The position numbers and the translations under genes are program-made. The notes under the pieces are model-generated. The model was given only the letters and a program-made list of their open reading frames with translations. It was not told the DNA's origin and ran no database searches. From assembly GCF_031599675.1 (NCBI RefSeq), contig NZ_CP134223.1, positions 2,976,001 to 3,040,000 on the forward strand: a stretch of 64,000 bases of DNA, written 5' to 3'. This document shows, piece after piece, positions 35,109 to 45,833 of this stretch; the stretch's first letter is position 1; every line of letters begins with the position of its first letter. The stretch comes from Paenibacillus pedocola (GTDB lineage: Bacteria > Bacillota > Bacilli > Paenibacillales > Paenibacillaceae).

Positions 35109-35162
35109 AACTCGTCTTCATTTTTGCTTGAATACGCCATTTTCAGTTTGGTATAGCCGGCA

Positions 35163-36008
35163 TTAATTAGACAAGCAATATAAAAGTACCGCCTGATGCA
35201 TGCATAATAAATTCTTTTTGAACTGGAATCCGGCAAAATAGGGGGAGTCTATAACCTCTGCGCTGACCTCTTCGTTCCGGTAAAAAGGAGGACAGGGGTT
35301 AAGCAAAGCGCCGGGACGGGTACGCTTCATCCGATCCAGAGTGATTTGGTATAGATTCAAGTACTCGGCATTCTTAAATTCACCGGGCAAAGAGTCGGTC
35401 AGAATGATATCACTTTCCGGCAGAACATCCTCCAGATTGGTTAGGTATGTATAGTTATTTGTATCCGGCCCCAGTGCATTTCCAGCCGAACAAACATGTT
35501 TAAAGGTAAGGTTCATAACTTTGGCCATTTCGTGCCAGGTTCTTGAAATATTGCTTGCAGGTCCTACGAAGGTATAAGTCAGTTCCCGGTAATTTTCTCT
35601 GATCTGGCTGATTGTATATAGATCACTTAAAATTTCGCAGGGGTGGTTACGGGCAGTCATTGCATTAATGATTGGTATAGAGGAGCGGGCAGACATTTCG
35701 GCCAGTTTAGTGAAGCTGGAATGTCTGGCTACAACACCATTGGCCCAATTTTCGAGATAATGGATCACATCGCTTGATTGCTCCCGCTTATCCAATGTTT
35801 CCGGAGGGAAGATCATATATTTGCCCCCCAAATCCTGAATGCCCTTTTCAAAAGTAATACGTGTCCTCAGGCTGGATTCAGGAAAGAACAGGATGAAGGT
35901 TTTGTCCTTCAAAAGCTGTGCCGGCTTTTCCGAGCTTAAATGGCTGGCCAATTGAAATAGCTCAATAATTTGCTGTGAACTCAGGCTTTCAAGATCCAAT
36001 AGATGCAT
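35163..36008 (-). CDS. Divergent aspartate/ornithine carbamoyltransferase-family protein
   Basis: This 281-residue protein is shorter than ornithine carbamoyltransferases (about 310-330). The carbamoyl-phosphate site reads ESSLRTRITFEKG (usual STRTR), and the second site HPCEILSDL (usual HPCQ or HPTQ). The C-terminal HCLP motif of ornithine enzymes appears as NPCPP, and the end is QAVLLYCL. Ser/Arg residues for carbamoyl phosphate remain, so transfer chemistry is plausible, but the acceptor is probably not ornithine or aspartate. There are no arginine or pyrimidine genes nearby. TTAGGAGAGA precedes the ATG. A hairpin lies 17 bp upstream. Confidence 0.85.
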   Translation of the reverse strand: MHLLDLESLSSQQIIELFQLASHLSSEKPAQLLKDKTFILFFPESSLRTRITFEKGIQDLGGKYMIFPPETLDKREQSSDVIHYLENWANGVVARHSSFTKLAEMSARSSIPIINAMTARNHPCEILSDLYTISQIRENYRELTYTFVGPASNISRTWHEMAKVMNLTFKHVCSAGNALGPDTNNYTYLTNLEDVLPESDIILTDSLPGEFKNAEYLNLYQITLDRMKRTRPGALLNPCPPFYRNEEVSAEVIDSPYFAGFQFKKNLLCMHQAVLLYCLSN

Positions 36009-36024
36009 TTATCTCTCTCCTAAG

Positions 36025-36055
36025 GAACTCAAAACCATGAATGGTTTTTGAGTTC
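36025..36055 (-). promoter_or_regulatory. Hairpin in the leader of the carbamoyltransferase gene
   Basis: A near-perfect inverted repeat of 14-15 bp (GAACTCAAAACCAT and its inverse with one extra A) around a 2-nt centre lies between the DUF5050 gene and the carbamoyltransferase start. No U-run follows on the minus strand, so it could be an operator or attenuator as well as a weak terminator. Confidence 0.5.
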
Positions 36056-36101
36056 TCTTCATTTTTAAAGGGACAGTCATCTTCCCCTAGCGCTGGTACA
36101 A

Positions 36102-37406
36102 TCAGATTGCAGTTATCGTTATTATTTGTGAGACGGGATCCGCGGAAAGTCTAAGCTTTGTTTTACCATCGTTGCTAAGCCGGTACAGGCTGTCATTGTC
36201 CAGTTCATTAATATAAAAGAGTCCTGGAATGTTCAGTGCGTAAGCCATATACTCCCACACTACTCCTGCAGCTTTAGTAAGCGACAAATCAGCATTTAGT
36301 ACATAGGCATCGGTTTTGTTGAAAAATATCGTAGATCCGGCAGCCGCACCATACATTAGTGTCCGAACAGCAGTAGCATTACTTATTGGAAGCATTTTGG
36401 TGCTGGTTACTTTACCATTGGCTACTGTACTAACATAGGCTTTGCCTTTGGCATCAACATAAGCCAGCTTATTGCTGCTAATTTCACTGATTTCTACCAC
36501 GCTGGATTGGCTTAACTGAAAAATCTTACCGTTTTTGTCGATCAGATATCCCTTGCCTGTGGAATAATTATACTCTCCGTTGGCATCTAACTTAATTCCT
36601 TTATTATACAGATAATAATTACTTGTTAATTTGCCGGAGAACACCTCATTTGTATCTAAAGGGGCTTTGGCATTGGCGGCCTTTGGTGCTCCGCCGTTGA
36701 ATGGCAGACTATACAGCACCATGCAGTTGAGTGAATATTCGGTTTCCGACGGATCGGTATTTACCATCAGAGACAGAGTGGTATTGTTCTCTTGGATGTG
36801 TCTTGCTCCATAAACGGCTCCGCTGGCAATCCACAGGATATTACCGCTGCCGTCTTTTGCTTTTGAAGCTACCCAGGTTGTGGAGTTGCTTTTAAGGGCA
36901 TTGTAATAGACCCGGCCTTTCACAATACTAAAGCTTGGGAAATTGGCATCGCCGTTGTCAATAATCCGCTTGATCTGGCTCTCGTCAGCTGCATCCGCAG
37001 GAGAGCGGTATATGCTGCCGGTGGTATCCATGAAATATATATAGTTATCATTAATTGTATAATTCAAAATTTCTTTATCTCCGCCAAAGCTTGTAATCAA
37101 GGCAGAGGGCTCGGTTAGAGAGAGGCGCTGTAGGCTTGTAGAATTCTCATCCATCATGAAATAAAGATACTTATTAGTTGATAGGCTGTAGGCACTCTCA
37201 AAGTTCTCTGTAATAAGCTGGGCTGATCCGCCGTTACTAGGGACCCGGTACAGATCGTTATCGGATATGTAATAGACATAAGCATTGCTGGATGCTGCCG
37301 AAGCGGGAAGTGTGTTCAGGCCACCTCCGGCTATACCGATAATTGTCAGTACACTTACAAGCAGCATGAGGGAAAATTTTTTGGCGTAGCGTTGATAATC
37401 GTTCAT
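36102..37406 (-). CDS. Secreted DUF5050-type protein
   Basis: The ATG at 37406 is chosen (GAAGGAG 7 nt upstream). The 434-residue product has a signal peptide (about residues 10-40, ending near ASAAS). Repeats of the type YVYYISDNDLYRVPSNGGSAQLI and YIYFMDTTGSIYRSPADAA follow, which are DUF5050 propeller-like units also found in other Firmicute surface proteins. The ligand is unknown. It lies upstream of the carbamoyltransferase in the same direction, separated by a hairpin. Confidence 0.8.
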   Translation of the reverse strand: MNDYQRYAKKFSLMLLVSVLTIIGIAGGGLNTLPASAASSNAYVYYISDNDLYRVPSNGGSAQLITENFESAYSLSTNKYLYFMMDENSTSLQRLSLTEPSALITSFGGDKEILNYTINDNYIYFMDTTGSIYRSPADAADESQIKRIIDNGDANFPSFSIVKGRVYYNALKSNSTTWVASKAKDGSGNILWIASGAVYGARHIQENNTTLSLMVNTDPSETEYSLNCMVLYSLPFNGGAPKAANAKAPLDTNEVFSGKLTSNYYLYNKGIKLDANGEYNYSTGKGYLIDKNGKIFQLSQSSVVEISEISSNKLAYVDAKGKAYVSTVANGKVTSTKMLPISNATAVRTLMYGAAAGSTIFFNKTDAYVLNADLSLTKAAGVVWEYMAYALNIPGLFYINELDNDSLYRLSNDGKTKLRLSADPVSQIITITAI

Positions 37407-37636
37407 TGGAATGCTCCTTCTTAGGATGGAATATGTATTAAACTCTTCTATTGAAACTATCGGTTTGCTGCAGATTCTATAAATCAATCAAAAGTACTAT
37501 TATTGTTTGCATTTTGATGAAAGATGACGGGATCATTTGTTCAGTACGAACTACTGATAGCTGTATCCGGACTGAATGATGTACCGAACGCTCCGAATGG
37601 AGGGAGCGGTAACCACAACCATTTTGTATAAAAAAA

Positions 37637-37668
37637 AGAGCACCGGCGGATGATCCCGCCAGGCTCTC
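37637..37668 (-). terminator. Terminator of the TelA operon
   Basis: On the minus strand a stem formed by GAGC, GGCGG and their partners CCGCC, GCTC is followed by a run of seven T (plus-strand A-run at 37630-37637). Confidence 0.8.
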
Positions 37669-37691
37669 CTTTAGGCATGTGGTTAACAGCT

Positions 37692-38831
37692 TTACAGTCC
37701 GAGAGTAGACCCTTTCTCCAGGCGCAGAATCTGCTTCTCGCCATTATCAGCCAATTCACGGAACTGGCTGATGGTTTCACGCATTTTGGGCAGTGCCTCC
37801 TGCTTGTAAGTGCTGATGGAGTCCAGTGCAGACAACACATCGGAGAACGCCTGCTTCAGCGTTTCGGCAGAAATACTGGTTTCAAGCGACTGCTTATGAA
37901 TTGCAGCTCCTTGCTCTTTAAGCATTCTTGAGGTGCCGCTGATCAGATTGTCGGTTGTCTGATTCAGCAGCTCGATTTTTTTCAGCACAATCCTCTGGTT
38001 ATATAAGGCACTGGCAACCGTAACTGAAATTTTAAGGGCAGAGACGGTCACGTTTCTGGCTCTGTCGACGCCCCGGATCAGCTCTTTGTTATTGCGGATG
38101 ACGACCTCGATGGCCATTATTCCCTGCTGGTTCACGACCAGCATCTGCTGCAGATCCATCACCCGCTGGCGAAGAGGGAAAAGAACCTCCTCTGTAATAA
38201 AGCGGATTTTGTCCTCGGACTCACCGCGCACCTTGGCAGCCTCAATCTGTGTCTCAATCTCCTGATCCATCAGGAGCCCGAGCTGGATTTCCTTTTGCAG
38301 TTTTTTGGTCAATTCACGAAGAGTCTGCTGTTCAATTTCGAGTGTTGTATTATCGTTTTTAAGAATGGTCTTGCCTTTATCCAAAGATAGAATGATGTCA
38401 GAGATAACAGCGTCAGCTTTCTGGTATTTAGCGAAATAAGTGCGCAGCGGGTTAAAGAATTTGCCTAACAGCCCGCTTTTGGCAAAGTCGACGGCACTCG
38501 GGTCCAAATCTTTCAGCTGCAGATGCAGCTCTGTTAAACTTTTAGCGACCTGGCCGCCTTCATCGCCGGTTTTGGAGAGATTGCCCACGGAAACCTGAAG
38601 GAGGGAGTTCTTCTCCGATGAAGAGCGCATGGTGCCCATTCCGAAGCTGTCAATGGATTGCAGTACCGCCTTGCGTTGCTCCAGGGATTCCAGATTAAGT
38701 TCCAGGATGCTCGAAACATTGCTAATCGCAAGCTCTTTCAGCTCAGTAATCTCTTCAGGCTCGGGCTTTACCTCTTCGGCAATCGCAGACCTCAGCTTCT
38801 CAGCGCTTGGAACTTCCATCGTAAATGACAT
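37692..38831 (-). CDS. telA: TelA-family protein (toxic anion resistance)
   Basis: This 379-residue soluble, helix-rich protein matches the TelA/YaaN family along its length (SIDSFGMGTMRSSSEKNSLLQVSVGNLSK, ELTKKLQKEIQLGLLMDQEIETQI, RGVDRARNVTVSALKISVTVASALYNQRIVLKKIELLN). The family is named for tellurite resistance; comparative work links it to stress systems with VWA proteins. It is the last gene of a three-gene operon, 23 bp after the VWA gene, and is followed by a terminator. AAGGAGG lies upstream of the start. Confidence 0.93.
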   Translation of the reverse strand: MSFTMEVPSAEKLRSAIAEEVKPEPEEITELKELAISNVSSILELNLESLEQRKAVLQSIDSFGMGTMRSSSEKNSLLQVSVGNLSKTGDEGGQVAKSLTELHLQLKDLDPSAVDFAKSGLLGKFFNPLRTYFAKYQKADAVISDIILSLDKGKTILKNDNTTLEIEQQTLRELTKKLQKEIQLGLLMDQEIETQIEAAKVRGESEDKIRFITEEVLFPLRQRVMDLQQMLVVNQQGIMAIEVVIRNNKELIRGVDRARNVTVSALKISVTVASALYNQRIVLKKIELLNQTTDNLISGTSRMLKEQGAAIHKQSLETSISAETLKQAFSDVLSALDSISTYKQEALPKMRETISQFRELADNGEKQILRLEKGSTLGL

Positions 38832-38854
38832 GACAGGCCTCCTTGTTAAATGTC

Positions 38855-40543
38855 TTACATTTGCACATTGAGCAGATTGCCGATTTTGTAGACGACGTCA
38901 TCTGTATCTGCATTGATGTTCGCGGCTTCGTTGATGCTTGAAATGCTCTCCAGCGCTTTGATGTTAGCGTTATAGCCAATCGTGTAGACGGGGATTTTGT
39001 AGGTTTCGATCAAGCCCCTAATCTCATTGAGGGAATGGCCCTCGTTGGTTTCTCCGTCACTGAGCAGGAAAATCACAGGCTTTACCCCGGGGGTCAGGGC
39101 GATCTCATCCTGCAGCATTTTCATTGCCACCACCAAGCCGTCAAAAGTAGCTGTACCTCCCGCAGCCTGCAGGCTATTAACCGCACCGACAAACATCGAT
39201 TGCTGGTTGGTATCATATGTGGCGATGGGGAGGTTGATGGTTACATCACTGGAGTACGAGACAAAGCCGATGCTGTTGTCTTTTCCCAGATTCTTCTGGC
39301 CTTTAAGCAGCGATTCCTTGAGACGGTTCAGCGGTTCACCGGCCATGCTGCCGGAGACGTCAGCCACGAATACCGCTGCGACCTTAGTGCTGCCGTTTTT
39401 CTTTTCCTTCCACAGCTTCTGCGCAGAGGAGAGGAGATTACCGTCCACCGGGGTCAGTTCGGAGACATAATCATTCAGGCCGTTGAACCCTTTGGCCTCT
39501 GCCGACTTCTGATACTTATCCTGTGCGGCAAATTCAGCGAACTTATGGATAATCTCCATCTTTGACTGCGGCAGATCCCCAAGAGCATAGAGCGGACTGT
39601 CATGCCGTACTCCAAACGGAGTGAAGACATAGCCGCTTTTCAGATCGGATGCATTGACAAAGGTCTGATATTCAAGGACAAAAGCATCGAGCATCCCGGT
39701 CTTGGCCGCATCCCGCATCTGCAGGGTAGTGGAGGCGATAAACGGTACATTAGCCTGGAATTTCTCGAACCCCTGAACCGCTTGCTCACTCAGCAGATCC
39801 GAGCTGTCAAAGGTACTTAAGGCAGTTACCAGAAAATTAAGGCCGGTCGAGCTGGCAAAAGGATCGGTGTATCCCATGGCCAGCTCGTTATCAGCAATCG
39901 CATCGGTAATTGTTTTGACGTTTATAGCGCCGTATTTCTCAACCAGCTCGTCATATTTTTTCTTGCCTGTTACAACACCTGCTACATTGCCGGCCAGCCG
40001 TTTGGACACGAGCTCGGTCTGGATTCCGTTTGCTTTTACCATCTCGCCCCATAGCTCATTAGAAGGTGTAAAAGCATCCGGGACGTACTTGCCGGATCTT
40101 ATGTAATCGGCGGCCGTACCGGAAGCAATATTGCGGATTTTCACGGATACAGGTTTCCCGTCCACCAAGAGGTTGGAATCATTGAACGCTGATGCCACTT
40201 CATTCAGCCAACCGTCATTCCCCGTACCGGATTTCTCGGTGGAAGAGAAGATCTCAACATAGCTGTCAGTTGTATTCTCTACGGAGACCGGGAATTTGGA
40301 GATGTCAGGCAAAGAGTCTCCGACAGCTGCAGGGTCCAGATCTATTTGTCCTTTTACCGCCTGGGCCTGGGTTACTTTAATATCTTTATAGATCTTGTTC
40401 AGTCTTTTATCGGCATCTTCTGCCGTTATTTCTGTTTTGGATTTGCCCAAGTTCGAGGTTAGGGAAATTCCGAAATAGACTAGTGCAAAGACACCGGCTG
40501 CGATCAGCGTAAGGATCAAGAGTGTTCTGCCTTTCCTGGCCAT
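38855..40543 (-). CDS. Membrane-anchored solute-binding-like plus VWA domain protein
   Basis: The ATG at 40543 is chosen because GGAGGAGG lies 6-7 nt upstream; ATG 40549 abuts it. The 562-residue product has an N-terminal transmembrane helix (residues about 6-28). A domain resembling bacterial extracellular solute-binding proteins follows (about 75-370, with DSYVEIFSSTEKSGTGND, FTPSNELWGEMVKANGI and ELAMGYTDPFASSTGL). Then comes a von Willebrand A domain (about 388-560) with a complete-looking MIDAS DVSGS at 395-399, GGTATFDG and SDGETNEG. It is predicted to face outward, sense or bind something through the first domain and contact partners through the metal-dependent VWA. It is co-transcribed with telA. 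Confidence 0.88.
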   Translation of the reverse strand: MARKGRTLLILTLIAAGVFALVYFGISLTSNLGKSKTEITAEDADKRLNKIYKDIKVTQAQAVKGQIDLDPAAVGDSLPDISKFPVSVENTTDSYVEIFSSTEKSGTGNDGWLNEVASAFNDSNLLVDGKPVSVKIRNIASGTAADYIRSGKYVPDAFTPSNELWGEMVKANGIQTELVSKRLAGNVAGVVTGKKKYDELVEKYGAINVKTITDAIADNELAMGYTDPFASSTGLNFLVTALSTFDSSDLLSEQAVQGFEKFQANVPFIASTTLQMRDAAKTGMLDAFVLEYQTFVNASDLKSGYVFTPFGVRHDSPLYALGDLPQSKMEIIHKFAEFAAQDKYQKSAEAKGFNGLNDYVSELTPVDGNLLSSAQKLWKEKKNGSTKVAAVFVADVSGSMAGEPLNRLKESLLKGQKNLGKDNSIGFVSYSSDVTINLPIATYDTNQQSMFVGAVNSLQAAGGTATFDGLVVAMKMLQDEIALTPGVKPVIFLLSDGETNEGHSLNEIRGLIETYKIPVYTIGYNANIKALESISSINEAANINADTDDVVYKIGNLLNVQM

Positions 40544-40559
40544 ATACATCCTCCTCCGG

Positions 40560-41303
40560 CTATTGATATAGTTTCGTCTGATTGATCAAGGCGCTTAGCT
40601 CCTGCATACAGGGCATTTCTTCGATCCTTTCGTAATTGGTGCTGTCCAGCTCCGAAATCTCCAGCAGCAGCTGATCCAGCTTGAGCAGAATCTCTTCATT
40701 TGCGCCCAGATAGCCTTTTAAGGCGGTAAAGAAGTCGTTATAAAGAGCTGTTTTCTTTTGGATCAGTTTCTCGGAGAATGGAGGAGGTTTGTGGGTATTG
40801 GCAAAAAGGGAGAACTCGGTGGTGTCGAACAAACTCAGCTTGTTAAGCATTCCCCTGACATTGAGATAAAGCAGCTTCTCTACTTCGGCAATTACAGAAC
40901 TGAACTTCCTGTAGCTTAATTCCAGCGGATCAAACCGCCCGCCCAGCACACGGGTTAAGGTTGTTTTTTTCTTCTCCATCCGTTCCATCTGATCCAAGGC
41001 GAGAAGGATATCATTTTTCAGCACCTTCACATTTTTGTATTGGTGAAGCAGGGCAGCGTAATCTTCAGGTGAGGTTAACGGGCGGGCAGATTTAGGGGCC
41101 GGGGCTTTGAAGAGTAAAGTATAACTACCGTAGAGCACAACAAGCAGACTGATGAATAATAACGTTACACCTGAAGCTGTTTCCAGTGTGCTTACTCCAC
41201 CGATTTCCACGTCCAGCAGACCAGGTGATAAAACAGCAATATTAAGAATGACAACACCGGCAATAACGCCAAGCAGCTTAACGGGTCCGGATCTGTTCAG
41301 CAT
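40560..41303 (-). CDS. Membrane protein of the TelA/VWA operon
   Basis: This 247-residue protein has two N-terminal transmembrane helices (about 9-28 and 43-65, LETASGVTLLFISLLVVLYG) and a cytosolic helical region (about 80-240) rich in Lys/Glu/Leu that may form coiled coils. I do not recognise a named family; position recalls the XpaC-type partner of TelA in B. subtilis, but the sequence is not clearly similar. It starts after AAGGGGAGG and is followed by the VWA gene at 16 bp, so the three genes form one operon. Confidence 0.75.
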   Translation of the reverse strand: MLNRSGPVKLLGVIAGVVILNIAVLSPGLLDVEIGGVSTLETASGVTLLFISLLVVLYGSYTLLFKAPAPKSARPLTSPEDYAALLHQYKNVKVLKNDILLALDQMERMEKKKTTLTRVLGGRFDPLELSYRKFSSVIAEVEKLLYLNVRGMLNKLSLFDTTEFSLFANTHKPPPFSEKLIQKKTALYNDFFTALKGYLGANEEILLKLDQLLLEISELDSTNYERIEEMPCMQELSALINQTKLYQ

Positions 41304-41652
41304 TTACACCTCCCCTTAAGAGTATATTTCGTTAGCTTCTCTTGATTCATTTATCAGACAATAAGGGATCTGGATCCAAGATAAACATAAAATTTCCTGA
41401 AAAACAGGGTGAATGCGCAGATATATTTCTATTTATGTTGAGACAAGAATGAAGTTTCGCAGATATCCCTGGATAGACTGAAAAAGGCGCAAAAAAAGGA
41501 TCATAGCAGATTGCATGAAGCAAGTCTGGCTTGATCTTTATTGAAAAACTTCAGGAAGAGGCGGAAAAATGTTTACATTTCATGTAATGTATATATACTT
41601 GTAATTTAAAGGAATATAAATCATCCGGAAGCTTCCGGCCAGGAGGAACATC
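41304..41652. other. Divergent intergenic region between TelA operon and ddh
   Basis: This 349-bp gap holds no ORF worth calling. On the right side a promoter for ddh is visible (next entry). The promoter of the leftward operon was not found with confidence. Confidence 0.6.
41572..41599 (+). promoter_or_regulatory. Predicted promoter of ddh
   Basis: TTTACA (41572-41577), a 16-bp spacer and TATACT (41594-41599). Start codon lies 54 bp further on. Confidence 0.5.
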
Positions 41653-42636
41653 ATGAACAGACGGATTAGAGTAGGGATTGCAGGCTACGGCAACTTAGGA
41701 AAAGGAGTACAGCTGGCAATTAAACAAAACCCCGATATGGAGCTGGTTGCTATATTTACGCGCAGAGACCCGGAAGGACTGGCGAAGGAAACGGGGGTAA
41801 CAGTGGAGCGCCTCGATAATGCCGGGCAGTACATAAACCGGATTGATGTGATGATTCTATGCGGAGGATCGGCGACGGATCTGCCGGACCAGACACCTCA
41901 GCTGGTGAAATTATTCAATACGGTGGACAGCTTTGACACACATGCCAAAATTCCGGAATTTTATGAAAAAGTAAACGCGGCTGCTGTGGAGGGCGGGAAG
42001 GTAGGAATCATCTCTACCGGCTGGGATCCGGGCTTGTTCTCCATGAACCGGCTGCTGATGCAGGCTGTTTTGCCTCAGGGGAAAGAGTATACGTTCTGGG
42101 GAGCCGGAGTCAGCCAAGGCCACTCTGATGCTATCCGCCGGGTACCCGGTGTTAAGGCTGGTGTTCAATATACAGTGCCGGTGCAGGAAGTGATTGACCG
42201 TATCCGCTCCGGTGAAACTCCGGAACTGACGACGCGCGAGAAACACCGCCGCAACTGCTTCGTCGTAGCGGAGGAGGGTGCGGACCAGGAAGCCATCCGC
42301 AGCACGATCACCCGGATGCCGGATTACTTTGCCGATTACGATACGACGGTGACATTCATTACGGAAGAGGAGCTTGCCAAGGACCATTCCGGAATGCCGC
42401 ACGGCGGATTCGTCATCCGCAGCGGAGTTACCGGCAACGGAAGCAAGCAGATCGCAGAGTTCGGGCTGAAGCTGGACAGCAACCCTGAATTCACGGCCAG
42501 CGTGCTGATCGCTTATGCCAGGGCGGCCTCGCGCCTCAGCGCAGAAGGGGCGGCAGGAGCCAAGACGGTGTTTGATATTCCGCTTGGCTACCTCTCGCCT
42601 AAGTCACCGGAAGAGCTTCGCCGTGAACTGCTGTAG
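41653..42636 (+). CDS. ddh: meso-Diaminopimelate D-dehydrogenase
   Basis: This 327-residue protein is full length for Ddh. It makes meso-DAP in one NADPH-dependent step from tetrahydrodipicolinate, feeding lysine and peptidoglycan synthesis. The Rossmann motif is GIAGYGNLGKG at the N-terminus. Ddh-typical segments are CGGSATDLPDQTP, NTVDSFDTHAKIP, STGWDPGLFSMNRL and GVSQGHSDAIRRVPGVK, with GMPHGGFVI near the end. GGCCAGGAGGA precedes the ATG. It is monocistronic, with a shared terminator towards gdhA. Confidence 0.95.
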   Translation: MNRRIRVGIAGYGNLGKGVQLAIKQNPDMELVAIFTRRDPEGLAKETGVTVERLDNAGQYINRIDVMILCGGSATDLPDQTPQLVKLFNTVDSFDTHAKIPEFYEKVNAAAVEGGKVGIISTGWDPGLFSMNRLLMQAVLPQGKEYTFWGAGVSQGHSDAIRRVPGVKAGVQYTVPVQEVIDRIRSGETPELTTREKHRRNCFVVAEEGADQEAIRSTITRMPDYFADYDTTVTFITEEELAKDHSGMPHGGFVIRSGVTGNGSKQIAEFGLKLDSNPEFTASVLIAYARAASRLSAEGAAGAKTVFDIPLGYLSPKSPEELRRELL

Positions 42637-42666
42637 GAATGGACTTCACAGGTATGTTGTTAGATA

Positions 42667-42706
42667 AAGAAGACGCGCCGCTTGTTGATCAGCGGCGCGT
42701 CTTCTT
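42667..42706. terminator. Bidirectional terminator between ddh and gdhA
   Basis: A perfect 16-bp stem (42667-42682 with 42691-42706) with an 8-nt loop separates convergent ddh and gdhA. Confidence 0.85.
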
Positions 42707-42749
42707 GTGCTTATATTCAAAAACGATGACGTTCTCTTCATCGGCGGTC

Positions 42750-44231
<1,482 letters not shown>

Positions 44232-44300
44232 TCAATTAATTCTATAAAACTAACAGATAGTGTTATATTTATGCAAATGGACAACCCTGGGCTGCATGAT

Positions 44301-44340
44301 AAAAAGGCAAACGCAGCCCCATTAGGAACTTCGTTTGCCT
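44301..44340 (-). terminator. Terminator of ywlC
   Basis: On the minus strand AGGCAAACG pairs with CGTTTGCCT and runs into TTTTT. Confidence 0.85.
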
Positions 44341-44363
44341 ATATGTTGTGCAGAGCGCCGTAT

Positions 44364-45557
44364 TTAATCCGTGCTGATGACCGAACCGCCGGCTGCCTTG
44401 AGCAGCCTGTTCATTATAGCGGCACCTAGACCGGATTCGGGGCATGCCTCGGCAAGGATATAGGTAGCCCCGACTTCATCAAAGCGCCGCAGTGCGCCAT
44501 AAAGTGTACGCGCACCTTCCTCCAGGGCGTTGAGCGAGCCCAGTGAAACCATGCAGCCGGCGGCAGCGGCGGGATACAAGGCCAGGTGCTCCTCGAAAAG
44601 CAACAGGCCGGTCTTCTCACCGCGGGCCTGAGCTGCTTCCAGCAGCGCAGCGGCTTGATCTGCCACACGCTGCTGCGATGACCCGCTCACGATGGTGAGC
44701 GAGCCTTGCGGCGCGTAGTGGGTGTACTTCATGCCCGGCGCACGCGGTGCCGGGCTGTTGCCGGCGGCCTCCTCCGGTCCGCCGGCTGCTTCTCCGCCAG
44801 CCGGGCTGACGGTCCCGGATGGCGGAGTGACTACAACACCGGGCACAGCCGCCAGCTGCTCGGCTGTGATCCCGCCCGGGCGGAGGATGGCGACCGTCCC
44901 GTCAGGCTGCACCTGCACGACGGTCGATTCCAATCCGACGCCGGTTGGCCCGTCATCGAGAACCCCGCCGATATAACCGGCGAGGTCTTCGCGGACATGG
45001 GCGGCCGTTGTCGGACTCGGCCGTCCCGAACGGTTGGCGCTGGGTGCCGCTACGGGGCAGGCAGCCGCGCTCAGCAGGGCAAGCGCCGTAGGATGAGCCG
45101 GCATCCGCACGGCGACTGTATCAAGCCCCGCTGTTACGCGAGTGGATAGCACGCCGGCGCGTACAGGCAGCACCAGTGACAGCGGGCCTGGCCAAAAAGC
45201 ATCCATCAAGGCTTCTGCTGCTAGACTTACGCCGGCAACCATTTCAGCCAGCTGCTCACGGTCTGCAATATGCACGATCAACGGATTGTCAGCGGGACGT
45301 CCTTTTGCAGCGAACACGGCTTCAACAGCTGCCGTGTCGCGGGCATCGGCCCCTAATCCATAGACTGTTTCTGTCGGGAATGCTACCGTACCTCCGCCGG
45401 CTAATATTGCTGCAGCTTCCGCAATGGACTGCTTATCCTCGGCAGAATACTGCCGCTTCGCACCGGTTTCGCCGGCAGAACTGAGCAGCCAATATTGAGT
45501 ATCACTGTATTGTCCTGTCTTCCTCTGAACAGCAAAGGAAAAGTTGTCAGACTTCAT
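44364..45557 (-). CDS. ywlC: L-threonylcarbamoyladenylate synthase (Sua5/YwlC)
   Basis: From the ATG at 45557 the product has 397 residues; TTG 45581 is an alternative and neither has a strong ribosome-binding site. The YrdC domain (about 45-230) has TVAFPTETVYGLGADA, KGRPADNPLIVHI, RMPAHPTALALL and SANRSGRPSPT. A linker rich in Gly/Ala/Pro leads to the Sua5 domain (about 285-395) with SLTIVSGSS and GAAIMNRLLKAAGG. It makes threonylcarbamoyl-AMP for tRNA t6A37. The N-terminus is about 40 residues longer than usual. Local GC is higher than in the neighbours (44.7-45.4 kb). Confidence 0.9.
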   Translation of the reverse strand: MKSDNFSFAVQRKTGQYSDTQYWLLSSAGETGAKRQYSAEDKQSIAEAAAILAGGGTVAFPTETVYGLGADARDTAAVEAVFAAKGRPADNPLIVHIADREQLAEMVAGVSLAAEALMDAFWPGPLSLVLPVRAGVLSTRVTAGLDTVAVRMPAHPTALALLSAAACPVAAPSANRSGRPSPTTAAHVREDLAGYIGGVLDDGPTGVGLESTVVQVQPDGTVAILRPGGITAEQLAAVPGVVVTPPSGTVSPAGGEAAGGPEEAAGNSPAPRAPGMKYTHYAPQGSLTIVSGSSQQRVADQAAALLEAAQARGEKTGLLLFEEHLALYPAAAAGCMVSLGSLNALEEGARTLYGALRRFDEVGATYILAEACPESGLGAAIMNRLLKAAGGSVISTD

Positions 45558-45833
45558 CGTTACATCACTAACTTTCTTCAAGAGTTTCTGCGCACATGCG
45601 TACTGAATTCCGGATTCAGTTTATCCTGTAAATAGTAACATATCTATTTTTCAAATTGAACCCAAAAGACTAAAGAACGGGAGAGGCTGGCTCTCCGTTC
45701 AGTATAATCAGACGAAGCTTCATCCATCCGATAAAGGTTTATATGGCTGGAGATAATTGGTAGAATAATAAAGATTCATTTCAAACCGGAGGCTATTGTT
45801 ACAGTTATTTTCAATATACAAGGAGGAGATCTT

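Noticed and set aside
44364..45557. Horizontal origin of ywlC because of high local GC
   Set aside because: The GC rise comes from Ala/Gly/Pro-rich domains and the linker in a housekeeping gene; no mobile element borders it.
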